From Vibrio sp. 10N.261.45.E2 (GTDB lineage: Bacteria; Pseudomonadota; Gammaproteobacteria; Enterobacterales; Vibrionaceae), in assembly GCF_002875705.1 (NCBI RefSeq), contig NZ_MCZZ01000139.1, positions 1,042 through 35,047 of the forward strand: 34,006 bases of DNA, read 5' to 3'. Position numbers and translations under genes: made by a program. Below the pieces are notes generated by a model. It was given only the letters and a program-made list of their open reading frames with translations. It was not told the origin of the DNA and searched no databases. The number at the start of each line of letters is the position of its first letter. Position 1 is the stretch's first letter. This document shows, in pieces, positions 1 through 8,965 of the stretch.

Positions 1-195
1 ACTGCTGCAATTAACCTTATTGATGCGCAATTACGTTGGTTAGCTTTAAGTCCAGACGGAACTCTACCTGTAAAACTGAAAAGGATGAGAGAAAGTTTAA
101 GTCACTTCATTCTTCCAGATAAAAGAAAGGACCGAACGTTTCCACGTTCAGTCCTCTTTGTTCCAGCCAAATATCCGTTTAGGTTCAAGCAGTAA
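1..195 (+). CDS. IS4-family transposase, C-terminal fragment (5' end outside window)
   Basis: Reading frame 1 is open from the first base to a TAA at 193-195 and gives 64 residues. The end of the protein contains RKDRTFPR followed by a basic KYPFRFKQ tail, which is typical of the C-terminus of IS4-family DDE transposases. The catalytic residues lie upstream and are not in the window. The stop codon is 2 bases from an 18-base terminal repeat resembling that of IS4 (198-215), which supports the family. It is partial because the contig begins inside the element. Family placement is from recognition, not a search. Confidence 0.75.
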   Translation, partial: TAAINLIDAQLRWLALSPDGTLPVKLKRMRESLSHFILPDKRKDRTFPRSVLFVPAKYPFRFKQ

Positions 196-197
196 TG

Positions 198-215
198 CTT
201 ATCCGAACGGCATTA
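198..215 (-). repeat. Terminal inverted repeat of the IS4-like element
   Basis: Read on the minus strand this is TAATGCCGTTCGGATAAG. It closely resembles the 18-base terminal repeat of E. coli IS4, which begins TAATGCCGATC (from memory). It lies directly after the transposase stop codon, as expected for an IS end. The partner repeat is not in the window. Confidence 0.6.
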
Positions 216-366
216 CCTATTAAAGGTGCCTTTTTTATTGTCTAGACTATCGCACAGTTCAAAGCGCCGAATTAAGAACCAACCACTTAATATAGAGGGA
301 ATCTCAAACACTCGCCTCTTATATAGAAGGCATTTCGAAATAGGCGTAAATCAATCTTAATATGAC

Positions 367-918
367 CTAAACGCACTCTTGTTCATTTTGTCGAACGCGA
401 GCCGCGAGTTGGCGATATTGATCGGCAATGGTCTCTCCAAAGACAGGGTCATCTTCAGGTTGCAGCCATTGAGACTCGACTTCTTGCCAATCTTTCACTG
501 TGAACGCCTCAATAATCATTGGTAACACATGCTTCTCTTCATATTCCATGTGTTTTCGCTGAGCTTTAACAAAGGCTTCAAGCTGCTCAATGAAAACTTG
601 TTGAGGAACCACCGCATCTTGAAGAATCATATCAAGCAAACCTAGAAAGTCTGCCGTTTTCTCAGAAAGCAATTGATGCTCTAGTTCCAAGTCTTCAATC
701 GCTTGCTCGCTGCCATATTGCTTAAGGTAGTAGCGATAGATGACGTCTTCTTTAGGGTGATGCACTTTGTCTGAATGGTTCATCAGGTAATGAACCACCT
801 CTGCGATCAGGCTATAGTTTATTTCTCGCTCCTGTTTCAGAAACTCTAACTTACTGTTGAGTATCGCGAGTAAACGAGCCATATAGCCATGCTCTCGTCT
901 TATCCTTTCAATCATCAT
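367..918 (-). CDS. Hemerythrin-domain (HHE cation-binding) protein
   Basis: A cytoplasmic all-helical protein of about 183 residues. Histidines and acidic residues suited to a di-iron site recur along it: REHGYM near the N-terminus, then HSDKVHHPKED, LELEHQLL and RKHMEYEEKHVLP. This HHExE-type spacing is typical of hemerythrin-like domains, which bind O2 or NO or sense iron and oxygen; the actual ligand is unknown here. I prefer the start at 918 because GGAG stands 9 bases before that ATG. An in-frame ATG at 933 has only a poorly spaced AGGTG and would add five residues. It has no close operon partner: ung lies 86 bases upstream on the same strand, and the IS end lies beyond the 3' end. Confidence 0.8.
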   Translation of the reverse strand: MMIERIRREHGYMARLLAILNSKLEFLKQEREINYSLIAEVVHYLMNHSDKVHHPKEDVIYRYYLKQYGSEQAIEDLELEHQLLSEKTADFLGLLDMILQDAVVPQQVFIEQLEAFVKAQRKHMEYEEKHVLPMIIEAFTVKDWQEVESQWLQPEDDPVFGETIADQYRQLAARVRQNEQECV

Positions 919-1004
919 AGTATTGCACTCCATTACACCTACTGTTTATAAGTGTATACGAATATGCTGATTTATGATTTGACCCTGCTCAGAAAACCAC
1001 CAAC

Positions 1005-1685
1005 CTATACTTCCGCTGGTAAACGCCAGTCAATAGGTTGTTGATCCATAGAAGAAAGTAGCTTGTTGGTTATGGAGAAGTGCTGACAACCGAAAAAACC
1101 ACGACGCGCCGATAATGGCGATGGGTGAGGTGCAACCAACACATAGTGCTTACCTGCATCAATCGCTTGTCCCTTCTTCTGGGCATGAGCACCCCACAAT
1201 AAAAAGATGATAGGTTCAGAGCGCTGGTTGAGCTCAGCAATAATGGCATCGGTAAAAGCTTCCCAGCCACACTTAGCATGTGAGTGTGCTTTTGCCTCTT
1301 CTACAGTAAGGACAGTGTTCAACATCAACACCCCTTGTGATGCCCAAGAATCAAGGTAACCATGAGTCGGGATCTCAAAGCCCTCTATATCTTGTGCAAG
1401 CTCTTTGTACATGTTGCGTAGAGAAGGTGGGATTTTCACGCCAGGAAGCACTGAGAATGCTAAGCCATGAGCTTGGCTGGCACCGTGGTAAGGATCTTGC
1501 CCTAAGATAACCACTCGCACGGACTCGAAAGGCGTCATATCAAAAGCACTGAACACCTGATCTTGTGGTGGGTATACGGTTTTGCCACTACTACGCTGCT
1601 GTTCGACAAACGCAAGGACACTCTGAAAGTACTCTTTCTCACGTTCATCGTTAATAATGGATTCCCAAGTCTTTGGTGCGCTCAT
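1005..1685 (-). CDS. ung: Uracil-DNA glycosylase, family 1
   Basis: Removes uracil from DNA as the first step of base-excision repair. The 226-residue protein has the water-activating loop GQDPYHG with Asp64, the uracil-binding motif MLNTVLTV with Asn123, and the DNA-minor-groove loop [13 protein letters not shown] with His187. All three fall at the same residue numbers as in E. coli Ung, so length and start are right. The ribosome binding site GGGAAG is 6 bases before the ATG at 1685. A strong minus-strand terminator (1731-1793) sits only 45 bases upstream, so the promoter must overlap it or the gene depends on read-through. The neighbouring nfo gene also encodes a base-excision repair enzyme. 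Confidence 0.97.
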   Translation of the reverse strand: MSAPKTWESIINDEREKEYFQSVLAFVEQQRSSGKTVYPPQDQVFSAFDMTPFESVRVVILGQDPYHGASQAHGLAFSVLPGVKIPPSLRNMYKELAQDIEGFEIPTHGYLDSWASQGVLMLNTVLTVEEAKAHSHAKCGWEAFTDAIIAELNQRSEPIIFLLWGAHAQKKGQAIDAGKHYVLVAPHPSPLSARRGFFGCQHFSITNKLLSSMDQQPIDWRLPAEV

Positions 1686-1730
1686 CGTTTACTTCCCAAT
1701 CATTAAGTTTTCTAGGGCCTTTCGTCAGAC

Positions 1731-1793
1731 AAAAAAATAGCTGTATCGGCAAACTGGCCTAAATAAGGCTCTAGTTATACCTCATACAGCTAT
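1731..1793 (-). terminator. Rho-independent terminator between the 40-codon ORF and ung
   Basis: On the minus strand a perfect 10-base stem (arms 1784-1793 and 1737-1746, ATAGCTGTAT against ATACAGCTAT) is followed by seven T residues (rest of 1731-1737). The enclosed loop contains a further small hairpin, GCCT-TATTT-AGGC (1757-1769). It would end transcripts coming from 1865-1987 and lies just before ung. Confidence 0.75.
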
Positions 1794-1864
1794 CAATAAA
1801 CATGATGTGTAGGGTTCGCTTGTGGGTGAATCATATTAAAAGGTTCAATTTAAGTTTATCTCGA

Positions 1865-1987
1865 TTAGCCACTCTTCTGGGGAGTACGATGGTGACCATG
1901 ACTATGGATGTGACGGTTCGGTGCTGGCAGACGCGCTGCAGCATGGACTGTTGAAGAAGCACTTGGGGTATAAGTTATAGAATACAT
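1865..1987 (-). CDS. Small histidine-rich ORF, 40 residues, function unknown
   Basis: ATG at 1985-1987 to TAA at 1865-1867. The ribosome binding site GAGGAGGG (1995-2002) is nearly ideal and stands 7 bases before the ATG; this is the main reason to take the ORF seriously. The product begins MYSITYTPSASS and ends with a basic, His-rich stretch containing NRHIHSHGHHRT (six His in 40 residues overall). There is no signal peptide, membrane segment or cysteine. It is followed about 70 bases later by a good terminator, so it could be a short monocistronic gene, or a leader peptide for ung. I do not recognise the family. It is unlike the known his leader peptide, which has seven consecutive His. Confidence 0.5.
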   Translation of the reverse strand: MYSITYTPSASSTVHAAARLPAPNRHIHSHGHHRTPQKSG

Positions 1988-2095
1988 AATGGCACCCTCC
2001 TCTATTATTACAGTGAACTACATATTCAACTAAACACTATGAAAGAAAGATGCCAATTTTAGGAATAGAAGGAAATTAATTTTTCCCTCTATATA

Positions 2096-3004
2096 TTACG
2101 CATCTTCACTCACTTCCGTTGCTGAGCGATGAAACATTCTAAGTTGTTGAATTTCCTCTTTCCAGATTGTCGAATCAATGGTTTCTAAAATAAGAGGGAT
2201 ACCATTAAAGCGAGAATCCGAAGCAATATACTCAAAACAATCCCAGCCAATTTCGCCTTTTCCTAAAGAATGGTGTCGATCGACACGACTCGCGAACTCC
2301 GCTTTTGAATCATTGATGTGCATTGCTCGTAGATAGTGCATGCCCACAATGCGGTCAAACTCTGCAAACGTATGTTCACACGCCTCTTTTGTACGTAAGT
2401 CGTAGCCAGCAGTAAAGGTATGGCAAGTGTCTAAACACACACCAACACGTGATTTATCTTCTACTTGGTCGATAATTTCGGCTAGGTGCTCAAACTTCCA
2501 CCCAAGGTTAGTGCCCTGACCAGACGTATTCTCGATGACCGCAATCACATCTGGTACTGCTTGATGAGCGAGATTGATCGACTCAGCGATCTTCGCCAAA
2601 CATTCGCTTTCTGAGATTTTCTTTAAATGACTCCCAGGATGAAAATTCAAAAGCGTTAAGCCAAGTTGATTGCAACGCTCCATTTCATCAATAAAAGCCG
2701 CGCGTGACTTCTCTAACTTCTCTTCTTCAGGCGCACCTAAGTTAATAAGGTAGGAGTCATGAGGAAGAATATGCTCTGCAGAAAAACCCAGCATTTTGCA
2801 ATTAGCTTTAAAGGCACTGATGGTTTTCGCTTCTAGCGGTTTTGCCGCCCATTGTCTCTGGTTCTTGGTAAACAGTGCGAACGCATTGGCACCGATTTCA
2901 CGAGCACGCATAGGCGCCTGATCGACACCACCGGCAGCCGACACATGAGCGCCAATAAACTTAATATTTGTTTCCGGTTTTGAGGATGAATTATTGTTTG
3001 TCAT
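2096..3004 (-). CDS. nfo: Endonuclease IV (deoxyribonuclease IV), AP endonuclease
   Basis: A tri-zinc TIM-barrel AP endonuclease that cleaves 5' of abasic sites and acts after glycosylases such as Ung. The 302 residues show the family motifs in order: [11 protein letters not shown] near the N-terminus, [51 protein letters not shown] and LILETI. These hold the His, Glu and Asp zinc ligands. The protein is about 15 residues longer than E. coli Nfo at the N-terminus, a polar Asn/Ser-rich extension. The ribosome binding site (AAGTGA) is weak and no better start is visible downstream. The gene is monocistronic and diverges from grcA across an AT-rich intergenic region. Confidence 0.96.
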   Translation of the reverse strand: MTNNNSSSKPETNIKFIGAHVSAAGGVDQAPMRAREIGANAFALFTKNQRQWAAKPLEAKTISAFKANCKMLGFSAEHILPHDSYLINLGAPEEEKLEKSRAAFIDEMERCNQLGLTLLNFHPGSHLKKISESECLAKIAESINLAHQAVPDVIAVIENTSGQGTNLGWKFEHLAEIIDQVEDKSRVGVCLDTCHTFTAGYDLRTKEACEHTFAEFDRIVGMHYLRAMHINDSKAEFASRVDRHHSLGKGEIGWDCFEYIASDSRFNGIPLILETIDSTIWKEEIQQLRMFHRSATEVSEDA

Positions 3005-3165
3005 TAAATCACTTTACACTTTCAGAATGCTTAATAAATAAAGGGTCGTATCGGTTGCAGGTCAATAAAAACACAATAAATGTAATAAACTTACAACAAA
3101 TACGACTGTTAAATATTTTTTATACTTTAAAATATTTTGTAATTACTTTGTTTTCAAAGGTTTTA

Positions 3166-3179
3166 TTGATTTACCTCAA
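3166..3179 (+). promoter_or_regulatory. Upstream FNR-type box of grcA
   Basis: The sequence TTGATTTACCTCAA matches the FNR consensus TTGAT-N4-ATCAA at nine of ten defined bases. It lies 53 bases upstream of a second, better-placed box and could bind a second FNR dimer. Confidence 0.55.
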
Positions 3180-3218
3180 TATAATCACCTTTGTAAAAAT
3201 ATGGTTTTTGGTTGTTTT

Positions 3219-3262
3219 TTGACTTAAATCAATGTTAACCTTACTCTTATTAGGTATATATT
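3219..3262 (+). promoter_or_regulatory. grcA promoter with FNR-type box near -41.5
   Basis: TTGACTTAAATCAA (3219-3232) differs from the FNR consensus at one base. A TATATA/TATATT -10 hexamer lies at 3255-3262, so transcription would start near 3267-3269. That puts the box centre at about -41.5 to -43, the class II activation position for FNR. In E. coli yfiD (grcA) is FNR-activated and also responds to ArcA, which fits this layout. Confidence 0.65.
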
Positions 3263-3330
3263 ACCCAGCTCAATAAAAATCGAAAGTTAACACCATAATC
3301 AAACCACATTCAGTGGACTAGGAGATAGTT

Positions 3331-3708
3331 ATGATCCAAGGTATTCAAATTACTAAAGCAGCAAACGATGACCTACTAAACTCAATCTGGCTACTAGATA
3401 ACGAGAAGAACGAAGCTCGTTGTGTTGTTGCTACTGCAGGTTTCGAAGCTGACCAAGTTATCTCAGCTGCAGACCTAGGCGAGTACGAAAGCCGTGAAGT
3501 TGCAATCGAAGCAGCACCACGCATCGAAGGTGGTCAACACCTAAACGTTAACGTTCTTAAGCGTGAAACGCTAGAAGATGCAGTTGCTCACCCAGAGAAC
3601 TACCCACAGCTAACTATCCGTGTATCGGGTTACGCTGTACGTTTCAACTCTCTAACGACTGAACAACAACGTGACGTTATCGCACGTACGTTCACTGAGT
3701 CTCTATAA
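3331..3708 (+). CDS. grcA: Autonomous glycyl radical cofactor GrcA (YfiD)
   Basis: A 125-residue homologue of the glycyl-radical domain of pyruvate formate-lyase. It replaces the C-terminal part of PflB when oxygen has cleaved that enzyme at its radical glycine, restoring pyruvate to formate plus acetyl-CoA conversion. The C-terminal radical loop [12 protein letters not shown] is intact with the glycine at residue 100, and the N-terminal part is nearly the same as E. coli YfiD ([15 protein letters not shown]). The ribosome binding site AGGAG sits a few bases before the ATG. A strong terminator follows, so the gene is a single transcription unit. CTA and GTT codons dominate, as expected for a highly expressed Vibrio gene. 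Confidence 0.97.
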   Translation: MIQGIQITKAANDDLLNSIWLLDNEKNEARCVVATAGFEADQVISAADLGEYESREVAIEAAPRIEGGQHLNVNVLKRETLEDAVAHPENYPQLTIRVSGYAVRFNSLTTEQQRDVIARTFTESL

Positions 3709-3734
3709 TTTTTTAGAGCTTGAATTAGAATACA

Positions 3735-3761
3735 AAAACGGCGCTCATTGAGCGCCGTTTT
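3735..3761. terminator. Bidirectional terminator between grcA and thrC
   Basis: A perfect hairpin, AAAACGGCGCTC - ATT - GAGCGCCGTTTT, with a T-run on each strand. It serves the convergent grcA (plus) and thrC (minus) transcripts. Confidence 0.9.
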
Positions 3762-3786
3762 TATTTGTTCAACATGCAGATGTTCG

Positions 3787-5070
3787 TTATGGTTGAACTC
3801 GACGCAGCACTGCTTTTAGCGCTTCAAAATCGTTATCAAGATCTTCAGACAACAGCTCCATCGCCGCGTGTTTTGCTAACGGACCAGGCAATTCAATATC
3901 AGAACCTAGGATGTCATCAACCACTTCTTTGAATTTTGCTGGGTGCGCTGTACACAAGAACAAGCCAGTTTCGTTCTCTTGCAGTTGCTCTTCCAATAGA
4001 CGGTAAGCAATCGCACCATGTGGTTCACATAAGTAACCTTGTGCTTTCAGGTCGCGAACTGACTCAGCGCTCTGCTCATCAGAAACCTTACCTTTGCCTA
4101 GTGTATCTAAGCCCCAACCTTTCAGTTGGCACAGCTCTTCGATACGAGGCCAGTTGTTTGGTTGGCTTACGTCCATCGCATTTGATGTTGTCGCAACGGT
4201 CGGTTTTGGATCCCATTGGCCTGTTTCTAGGTAACGAGGCACCGTGTCATTTTCGTTGGTTGCTGCAATGAAACGCTTAACAGGCAAGCCTAAAGCTTTA
4301 GCCAATAGACCAGCCGTTAGGTTACCAAAGTTACCACTTGGTACAGAGATAACCAGGTTTTCACGCTGTTCTTTAGTTAACTGAGAAGCCGCCTCAAAGT
4401 AGTAACAGATCTGAGCCATTAAACGACTGATGTTGATAGAGTTTGCTGAGTTAAGACCAATCTCTTTACGCAGTTCAGCGTCATCAAATGAGTCTTTAAC
4501 CAGAGCCTGACACGCATCAAAATCGCCATCAATCGCCACAGTGTGAATGTTCTTACCAAGCGTACAGAACAACTTCTCTTGCAGCGGGCTGATCTTGCCT
4601 TTCGGGTAAAGAATCACAACGTTGATGTCTTCCATGCCGTAGAAAGCATGGGCAACCGCTGCACCAGTATCACCTGATGTTGCCGTTAAGATAGTAATTT
4701 GACCACCATCAGAAACAGCGGCTAAAGACTGAGCCATAAAACGGCCACCGAAATCTTTAAATGCCAGTGTTGGACCGTGGAAAAGCTCAAGTGCGTAAAC
4801 ACCGTCTTTAACTTGGTTGATTGGCGCAGGGAATTGGAACGCTGCATCCACCATTTGGTCGATCTGTTCTTTTGATAGTTCATCACCGATAAGTGCCGAC
4901 AAGATCTTTGAGCTACGAGGGACAAAGTCCTCTGCTAGCAGCGCATCGATATCATCAAACTTTGGCAGTTCAGACGGGAAAAATAGACCTTGATTACGGC
5001 CTAAGCCTTGACGAACGGCTTGGCCAAAAGAGACTTGTTCATCATTTTCTTTGATGTTGTACAGTTTCAT
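3787..5070 (-). CDS. thrC: Threonine synthase
   Basis: A PLP enzyme that turns O-phosphohomoserine into threonine, the last step of the pathway. The 427-residue protein matches the E. coli length. The Schiff-base lysine is Lys105 in the motif [14 protein letters not shown], and the phosphate-binding stretch [10 protein letters not shown] is present. Its ATG overlaps the thrB stop by four bases (ATGA, 5067-5070), so translation is coupled. It is the last gene of thrLABC and is closed by the terminator at 3735-3761. Confidence 0.98.
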   Translation of the reverse strand: MKLYNIKENDEQVSFGQAVRQGLGRNQGLFFPSELPKFDDIDALLAEDFVPRSSKILSALIGDELSKEQIDQMVDAAFQFPAPINQVKDGVYALELFHGPTLAFKDFGGRFMAQSLAAVSDGGQITILTATSGDTGAAVAHAFYGMEDINVVILYPKGKISPLQEKLFCTLGKNIHTVAIDGDFDACQALVKDSFDDAELRKEIGLNSANSINISRLMAQICYYFEAASQLTKEQRENLVISVPSGNFGNLTAGLLAKALGLPVKRFIAATNENDTVPRYLETGQWDPKPTVATTSNAMDVSQPNNWPRIEELCQLKGWGLDTLGKGKVSDEQSAESVRDLKAQGYLCEPHGAIAYRLLEEQLQENETGLFLCTAHPAKFKEVVDDILGSDIELPGPLAKHAAMELLSEDLDNDFEALKAVLRRVQP

Positions 5071-6038
5071 AACTCACTTCCTGTAACGATCGAACCCTGC
5101 TTATCTAGGCGACAAACGTGAACGAATCCTTCTTCATTTTGTACGTAATTTTGTTCTAACCAGCGTGCAACACGCTCGGCGACATCTTGTTCTTTGCAAA
5201 TGCTAAATAGAGTTGGACCACTACCTGAAATACCAGTAGCCAATGCCCCAGCTGACAGCGCGTATTTACGAGCATCAGCAAACCCTGGAAGCAGTTTCTC
5301 ACGATATGGTTCAGCGATCACGTCTTTGATCATCTTCGCAGCCAGTTCAGGTTGACCTGAATGACACGCGTGGATAAAGCCCGCTAAGTGGCGACCGTGA
5401 GCAATGATATCCTGACGACGATACTGAGATGGTAAGATCTCTCTTGCTTCCGCCGTTGAAACCTTAATCCCCGGATAAGCCATTACCCAGTACCAGTCAT
5501 CAAAACACGGCACTTCTTGGCTAATAATGCCTAACTCTTCAAGCATAAGTTGTACACCACCAAGGTAACATGGAGCAACGTTATCATAGTGAATACCACC
5601 TGAAATCTTGCCTTCCATTTCACCCATCAAGGCAAGCAGCTCAGTTTCATTCAGTGGCTGACCGTGAAAACGGTTTAGCGCATCCAGTGCCGCGACAATT
5701 GAACATGCACTAGAACCCAAACCGGAACCGATAGGCATGTTCTTTTCTAGCGTCATTTCCAGTGGCTTAAGCGCAACTCCTTTCTTATCTAGCTCTCTAG
5801 AGAACACCATCCAACAGTCGTAGACGATGTTTTCTTTGGCTTCAGTTGGCAGCTTAGAAACAAAGCTGCCTGCCGTTTTCAATGAGAATGGTTCATCACC
5901 TGCTTTAACCATAACTCGGTCACCCAGCAGCGTGCCATCCACTGGAGACACAGCAGCCCCCAGAACATCAAACCCTACACTGACATTACCGATTGATGCA
6001 GGAGCATAAACGACAACATCCATATCACTTGAACTCAT
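5067..6038 (-). CDS. thrB: Homoserine kinase
   Basis: A GHMP-family kinase that phosphorylates homoserine. The N-terminal [20 protein letters not shown] and the ATP loop [17 protein letters not shown] are diagnostic, and [12 protein letters not shown] near the C-terminus is the third GHMP motif. I place the start at 6038 because AGGAG stands 7 bases before that ATG, 2 bases after the thrA stop. An in-frame ATG at 6059, inside thrA, has no ribosome binding site and would add seven residues. This gives 323 residues, near the usual 310-320. It is tightly coupled to thrA upstream and thrC downstream. Confidence 0.97.
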   Translation of the reverse strand: MSSSDMDVVVYAPASIGNVSVGFDVLGAAVSPVDGTLLGDRVMVKAGDEPFSLKTAGSFVSKLPTEAKENIVYDCWMVFSRELDKKGVALKPLEMTLEKNMPIGSGLGSSACSIVAALDALNRFHGQPLNETELLALMGEMEGKISGGIHYDNVAPCYLGGVQLMLEELGIISQEVPCFDDWYWVMAYPGIKVSTAEAREILPSQYRRQDIIAHGRHLAGFIHACHSGQPELAAKMIKDVIAEPYREKLLPGFADARKYALSAGALATGISGSGPTLFSICKEQDVAERVARWLEQNYVQNEEGFVHVCRLDKQGSIVTGSEL

Positions 6039-6040
6039 TC

Positions 6041-8500
6041 CTAAACTCCTAATTTCCAACCAAGAGTACGCATCACATCAGAGAATACGCCAGCTGCTGT
6101 TACTTCAGTACCCGCGCCGTAGCCACGTAGTACTAAAGGGATTGGTTGGTAGTAACGGCTGTAGAATGCTAATGCGTTCTCGCCATCTTTAATCTTGAAC
6201 ATTGGGTCATCGCCATCAACAGCTGCGATGCGAACCTTGCACTTACCTTCAGCGATTTCACCCACATAACGAAGTACTTTGCCTTCTTCTGCAGCGATAG
6301 CTGACTGCTCTTTGAAGTAAGCATCCGCTTCTGGTAAGCGAGCCATGAACTCTTCAACCGTACCCGAATCATCAAAACCTGGCGGTAGAGCTTGGTCTAC
6401 TTCAACATCTTCAAGTTCAAGTGCCATACCTGCTTCACGAGCAAGAATAAGCAGCTTACGCGCCACATCCATACCTGATAGGTCATCACGAGGATCCGGT
6501 TCAGTGAAGCCGTTGTCTTTAGCGATGTTAGTTGCTTGACTCAGAGTCATACCTTCATCAAGCTTGCCGAAGATGTAAGAAAGAGAACCAGACAGAATAC
6601 CGTTGAATTTCTCAAGTTCATCACCGGCAGAGATTAGGTTTTGTAAGTTTTCGATTACCGGTAGACCTGCGCCTACGGTTGTTTCGTACATCAGCTTACG
6701 ACGAGAGTTACGTGCAACTTCACGCAGCTGATGGTAGTAAGCCATGCTTGCTGTGTTGGCTTTTTTGTTTGGTGTTACAACGTGGAAACCAGCCGCAAGG
6801 AAATCAGCGTACTGCGCCGCAATACCTTCGCTAGACGTACAATCAACCAATACTGGGTTGATGATGTGGTTACGCTGAACCAGAGCCGCTAAACGCGCTA
6901 GGCTGAACTCTTCTGTCGCGCTCGACATGCGATCGCGCCACTGTTCTAGTGGTAGACCATCGCTGTCTAGCAATAAACCTTTGCTGTTTGCTAAACCACA
7001 TACACGAATCACGATGCCTTTTTCAGCCAGTTTGCCTTGCTGACGTTGGATCTGGTCAACAAGCTCGCCACCAACACCGCCGACACCCACAACGAATACG
7101 TCTAGGAAGTGCTTAGAGTTGAATAGGTTTTCGTGACACGCTTTGATTGCTTCTGAAATTTTATCTTCAGGGATAACCGCAGAGATAGCGCGCTCAGATG
7201 AACCTTGTGCAATCGCCACAATGTTAACGTTCACTTCTGCTAAAGAAGAGAAGAACTGAGATGCTACGCCACGTGAAGTACGCATACCGTCACCCACCAG
7301 CGTCACGATAGCAACGTCATCCAGAAACTCAACCGGTTCTAACAGGCCATCTTTAAGTTCAAGTTCAAACGCTTCTGATAGCACTTGCTTCGCTTTCACT
7401 TTGTCAGCTGACTCAATACAAAAGCTGATGCTGTACTCAGAAGAAGATTGAGTAATAAGGACAATAGAAACACCAGCAGAAGACATCGCGCCGAATACGC
7501 GGCTTGCCATGCCTACCATGCCTTTCATACCAGGGCCTGATACGTTAACCATTGTTAGGTCGCTTAGCGTAGTAATACCTTTAATTGCTAGGTTATCTTC
7601 GCCAGTGTCTTGGCCAATCAAAGTACCTGCACCCTGTGGGTTAAAGCTGTTTTTGATTAGACAAGGAATATGGAATTGCGCGATAGGTGCGATAGTCTTC
7701 GGGTGTAGAACCGAAGCACCGAAGTAAGAAAGCTCCATCGCTTCTTGGTAGCTTAATGACTTAAGAAGACGAGCATCATCAACCAAACGCGGGTCACAGT
7801 TGTAAACGCCGTCTACATCAGTCCAGATTTCACAGCAATCAGCACGTAGACATGCCGCTAGAACTGCCGCTGAGTAGTCAGAGCCATTACGACCAAGTGT
7901 TACTAACTCGCCTTTATCATTACCAGCAGTGAAGCCCGGCATGATGTTTACGTGACCTTTAGGAAGTGGCGATTGACGGAAGTTCTGAGTTGAAACATCC
8001 ACATCGACCATAGCTTCAAGGTGATCCCCTTTAGCATATAGGTATTGAACTGGGTCAATCAGGCTGGCTGGCTGGCCTTTCGCTTCAAGTACCGCTTTCA
8101 TCAACTGAATTGAGATTCGCTCACCTTTACTTATGATGCGAGCATTAACATGGTTCGGGCACATGCCCAATAGGTTAATACCGTTTACAAACTGTTTTAG
8201 CTGAGCAAGAGAGGTATCGACCTGCTCTTGGAACGCAGCACCATCAATAGAAGGTACAACGGCTTGAATATCTGCAAACAGTGTCGCGAATGAGGATTCG
8301 ATCTCTGTAATCTGTGCATCTGCTTCACCATTTTTCAGTGCAGCTTCGATAACAGCGACCAACTTATTGGTTGTTTTTCCTGGAGCCGATAGTACAACGG
8401 CTAGCTCTTCTTGCTGGGCATTATTAGCGATGATATCAGCCGCTCGTAAAAAACGATCTGCATCAGCTAATGATGAACCTCCAAACTTTAAAACGCGCAT
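6041..8500 (-). CDS. thrA: Bifunctional aspartokinase I / homoserine dehydrogenase I
   Basis: Catalyses the first and third steps from aspartate to threonine in one polypeptide of 819 residues, against 820 in E. coli. The aspartokinase domain starts at the N-terminus with [10 protein letters not shown]. Two ACT regulatory domains lie at roughly residues 310-460. The homoserine dehydrogenase NAD(P)-binding fold starts with [17 protein letters not shown], followed by the catalytic-domain motif [15 protein letters not shown]. The start at 8500 is chosen because GGAG is 6 bases upstream; an in-frame ATG at 8512 would add four residues that have no counterpart in ThrA. Threonine feedback inhibition through the ACT domains is expected from the family. 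Expression is probably controlled by the leader at 8531-8661. Confidence 0.98.
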   Translation of the reverse strand: MRVLKFGGSSLADADRFLRAADIIANNAQQEELAVVLSAPGKTTNKLVAVIEAALKNGEADAQITEIESSFATLFADIQAVVPSIDGAAFQEQVDTSLAQLKQFVNGINLLGMCPNHVNARIISKGERISIQLMKAVLEAKGQPASLIDPVQYLYAKGDHLEAMVDVDVSTQNFRQSPLPKGHVNIMPGFTAGNDKGELVTLGRNGSDYSAAVLAACLRADCCEIWTDVDGVYNCDPRLVDDARLLKSLSYQEAMELSYFGASVLHPKTIAPIAQFHIPCLIKNSFNPQGAGTLIGQDTGEDNLAIKGITTLSDLTMVNVSGPGMKGMVGMASRVFGAMSSAGVSIVLITQSSSEYSISFCIESADKVKAKQVLSEAFELELKDGLLEPVEFLDDVAIVTLVGDGMRTSRGVASQFFSSLAEVNVNIVAIAQGSSERAISAVIPEDKISEAIKACHENLFNSKHFLDVFVVGVGGVGGELVDQIQRQQGKLAEKGIVIRVCGLANSKGLLLDSDGLPLEQWRDRMSSATEEFSLARLAALVQRNHIINPVLVDCTSSEGIAAQYADFLAAGFHVVTPNKKANTASMAYYHQLREVARNSRRKLMYETTVGAGLPVIENLQNLISAGDELEKFNGILSGSLSYIFGKLDEGMTLSQATNIAKDNGFTEPDPRDDLSGMDVARKLLILAREAGMALELEDVEVDQALPPGFDDSGTVEEFMARLPEADAYFKEQSAIAAEEGKVLRYVGEIAEGKCKVRIAAVDGDDPMFKIKDGENALAFYSRYYQPIPLVLRGYGAGTEVTAAGVFSDVMRTLGWKLGV

Positions 8501-8530
8501 CCCTTTCTCCATAAGTCATAAAAATGGTAC

Positions 8531-8570
8531 AAAAAAAGGCCTGTATCTTGTTGGATACAGGCCTTTTTTT
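8531..8570 (-). terminator. Threonine operon attenuator (thr leader terminator)
   Basis: The near-symmetrical hairpin AGGCCTGTATC - loop - GATACAGGCCT is flanked by A- and T-runs of seven. It stands between the leader peptide stop and the thrA ribosome binding site. When Thr- or Ile-tRNA is scarce the ribosome should stall in the leader and prevent this terminator from forming, the classic thr attenuation scheme. The arrangement is seen directly; the mechanism is inferred from E. coli. Confidence 0.9.
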
Positions 8571-8583
8571 TAAAATCCGTTAC

Positions 8584-8661
8584 TTAGCAGCCTGCCCCAA
8601 CAATGTTAATGTCGGTAATAATAATGGTTGTGGTCATTACTAGGTGGCTTACGTGCTGCAT
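8584..8661 (-). CDS. thrL: thr operon leader peptide
   Basis: A 25-residue ORF, ATG at 8659-8661 and TAA at 8584-8586. Its product is MQHVSHLVM followed by TTTIIITDINI and then VGAGC. Four Thr and five Ile codons lie within eleven codons. Such regulatory codon runs define the thr leader, since the E. coli operon responds to both Thr and Ile. The attenuator hairpin begins 14 bases after the stop codon. The ribosome binding site (GAG, 9 bases upstream) is modest. Confidence 0.9.
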   Translation of the reverse strand: MQHVSHLVMTTTIIITDINIVGAGC

Positions 8662-8692
8662 TTCAAATTCTCTGCTTGTGCTTTACTCTACG

Positions 8693-8720
8693 TGTATCAA
8701 TTTTTACCACTAGACGTCAA
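8693..8720 (-). promoter_or_regulatory. Putative thr operon promoter
   Basis: On the minus strand, TTGACG (8715-8720) and GATACA (8693-8698) are separated by 16 bases, 32 bases before the thrL ATG. The -35 box is good and the -10 box is weak (three of six). The region just upstream is T/A rich. No operator could be recognised. Confidence 0.5.
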
Positions 8721-8965
8721 TGAAAAGTTGCGTTTTTTTTACATTCGCACCGTTTTTCAGAGCAAACCGTCATTTAAGGGATAAAACACCCTGTATAAAC
8801 CTTAAATTCAAATACAGGATTTACTTGTTGAACAATCAACGGTAATCAGTTGCATATATAGTCATAACAAAATGCTATATCGATTGTGCAGCGAACACAC
8901 AATTTCTGTGCTTTAATTGAACGATAATATTCAAAGAACAATAATAATGACATCAGGAGTGGGAA

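Larger units (their letters stand above)
1..215 (+). mobile_element. Right end of an IS4-like insertion sequence
   Basis: This comprises the transposase tail plus the terminal repeat. The left end and the rest of the element lie outside the window, so target-site duplication cannot be verified. IS4 elements usually duplicate 11-13 bases, so the bases just after 215 would be one copy. The element stands beside the hemerythrin-like gene but does not interrupt it. Confidence 0.65.

Noticed and set aside
2968..3222. Plus-strand ORF of 84 codons between nfo and grcA
   Set aside because: It lies over the AT-rich promoter and FNR boxes of grcA, has no ribosome binding site, and its Phe/Leu/Ile-rich product is what AT-rich DNA encodes by chance.
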